In this document: positions 31,301-32,000 of the stretch, in pieces
Position numbering within the stretch: position 1 is the stretch's first letter
Layout of the letters: each line of letters begins with the position of its first letter
From: JAGOVB01 sp964481175
GTDB taxonomy: Bacteria; Patescibacteriota; Minisyncoccia; Phycocordibacterales; PALSA-1337
Length of the DNA: 32,000 bases
NCBI GenBank assembly: GCA_964481175.1
Contig: CAYZSZ010000009.1
Coordinates: 1-32,000 of the forward strand
Reading direction: 5' to 3'
Notes under the pieces: model-generated
What the model saw: only the letters and a program-made list of their open reading frames with translations
The model's database searches: none
What the model was told of the DNA's origin: nothing
Position numbers and translations under genes: made by a program

Positions 31301-31661
31301 GTTTTTTCTTTACTATTTCTACGATGTCTACGAGGTCATAGTCCCCTTTTACCACAAACGATGTCACGTTGTATTCGAGCGCTGTCGCAACAAAGTTGTT
31401 TTCAGACGAGTTAGACATGATGATGATTTTGCTCAAGAGGTCCGGTGCTGTTGCTTTGATATCTTTCAGAATATCGAACCCATTGACCCCAGGCATCATC
31501 AAATCAAGCAAAATCAAGTCTGGTTTTTCGGCATGGATCGCATCAAGTCCTGACTGACCATCGTAATAGCTTTGAACAGTAAAAAACTCTGAGAGCGCTT
31601 TTCTCAGAAAGCCATTTGTCACTTTGTCATCTTCAATTATAATAACTTTTTTATTTAACAT
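31293..31661 (-). CDS. Response regulator, receiver domain only
   Basis: A 122-aa CheY-like receiver. Acidic pair D11-D12, phospho-acceptor D53 (LILLDLMMPG), S83 in the switch position, K105 (FVVKGDYD). No output domain, so it works through protein contacts. Starts inside the 3' end of the histidine kinase gene (11-nt overlap), showing a dedicated pair. Confidence 0.93.
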   Translation of the reverse strand: MLNKKVIIIEDDKVTNGFLRKALSEFFTVQSYYDGQSGLDAIHAEKPDLILLDLMMPGVNGFDILKDIKATAPDLLSKIIIMSNSSENNFVATALEYNVTSFVVKGDYDLVDIVEIVKKKLI

Positions 31662-31998
31662 TGGTTTTTGGGAGCGTCACAATAAAGGTTGAGCCTTTGT
31701 CCTCGGTAGATTTAAATGTGAGACTACCTCCATATAATTCTACTACTTTTTTTGCACTGTATAATCCCAAACCAGTACCATCGTCAGTAAGCTTTCGAGC
31801 ATTTGTAGATCGATAAAAGCCTTGCATCACTTTTTTCTGCTCACCTTCTGGTATTCCGATACCTTGGTCGATAATGCAAATCACATTGTAACGTGCATAT
31901 GTTGTAGCTGTTATTTTGACCACAGAACCAGGCTTTGAGTATTTGATTGAGTTTGAAATTAAGTTTGAAAATACTTGTTTCAAGTCTTGGTTATCAGC
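31651..31998 (-). CDS. Sensor histidine kinase, C-terminal part (partial)
   Basis: The ATPase end of a two-component sensor kinase; the frame is open to the window edge. N box NQDLKQVFSNLISNSIKYS, G1 DQGIGIPEGEQ, G2 GTGLGLYSAKKVVELYGG, and a final GSTFIVTLP. The sensor and phospho-accepting His parts lie beyond base 32000. Its cognate receiver gene overlaps the 3' end. Confidence 0.93.
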   Translation of the reverse strand, partial: ADNQDLKQVFSNLISNSIKYSKPGSVVKITATTYARYNVICIIDQGIGIPEGEQKKVMQGFYRSTNARKLTDDGTGLGLYSAKKVVELYGGSLTFKSTEDKGSTFIVTLPKTNVK

Positions 31999-32000
31999 AA

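Noticed and set aside
1..32000. UGA recoded as Gly, as in some CPR groups
   Set aside because: UGA ends many genes in sensible places (ATGA and TGATG overlaps), and no gene needs read-through.
1..32000. CRISPR arrays, insertion sequences or prophage
   Set aside because: No regularly spaced repeats, transposase, integrase or phage structural genes were found on reading the window.

Overview
The window looks like chromosome of a candidate-phyla-radiation bacterium (Patescibacteria, most like the Parcubacteria). The signs are moderate-to-low GC with T-rich, tightly packed reverse-strand genes, standard stop codons (UGA ends several genes through ATGA or TGATG overlaps), CPR-style hybrid proteins (a sigma-region-4/HARE-HTH regulator and a leucyl-tRNA synthetase carrying a Nudix domain), and many very small membrane proteins. 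The lineage call is inference from gene content, because no rRNA gene is present.

Layout. 1-2.2 kb: the truncated N-terminal part of a CPR membrane protein that probably continues into a conjugation-type ATPase, preceded by the sigma4/HARE-HTH regulator. 2.3-5.1 kb: leuS with an internal Nudix domain. 5.1-6.6 kb: a GC-richer stretch with a candidate structured RNA, a two-TM mini-protein, an HD-domain hydrolase and a one-TM mini-protein. 6.6-8.8 kb: EVE-domain protein, PH-like membrane protein, YchF GTPase. 8.8-14.05 kb: one five-gene operon (FtsX-type permease, LolD-type ATPase, glucose-6-phosphate dehydrogenase, HExxH membrane metallopeptidase, small helical protein). 14.1-15.8 kb: small membrane protein, fatty-acid-hydroxylase-like protein, Nudix hydrolase directly behind a tRNA-Ala, 31-aa peptide gene. 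15.8-24.2 kb: a divergent ATP-grasp protein and the complete UvrABC set (uvrC without its C-terminal HhH part; uvrB, an FAD oxidoreductase and uvrA in a row). 24.2-24.9 kb: two plus-strand membrane-protein genes. 24.9-28.1 kb: non-oxidative pentose-phosphate operon (coiled-coil protein, rpiB, rpe, split transketolase). 28.1-30.9 kb: SIMPL protein, anchored PsbP-like protein, GAPDH with a small membrane partner, 29-aa leaderless peptide gene. 30.9-32 kb: Fur-family regulator and a histidine kinase/response regulator pair cut by the window end.

How the genes work together. zwf, rpiB, rpe, the two transketolase halves and gap supply sugar-phosphate interconversion and NADPH/NADH, typical of a fermentative, biosynthetically reduced cell. 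UvrA, UvrB and UvrC cover nucleotide excision repair.

The most striking feature is global. At most first-in-operon genes a -10 box, often of the extended TGn-TAnnnT type, ends 5-7 nt (usually exactly 6) before the start codon. This predicts mostly leaderless mRNAs. Recognisable intrinsic terminators, by contrast, follow only a second class of GC-richer, mostly tiny genes that often have TTGACA-like -35 boxes. The standout protein is the leucyl-tRNA synthetase with a complete Nudix box inside its editing domain and an altered editing-site threonine motif.
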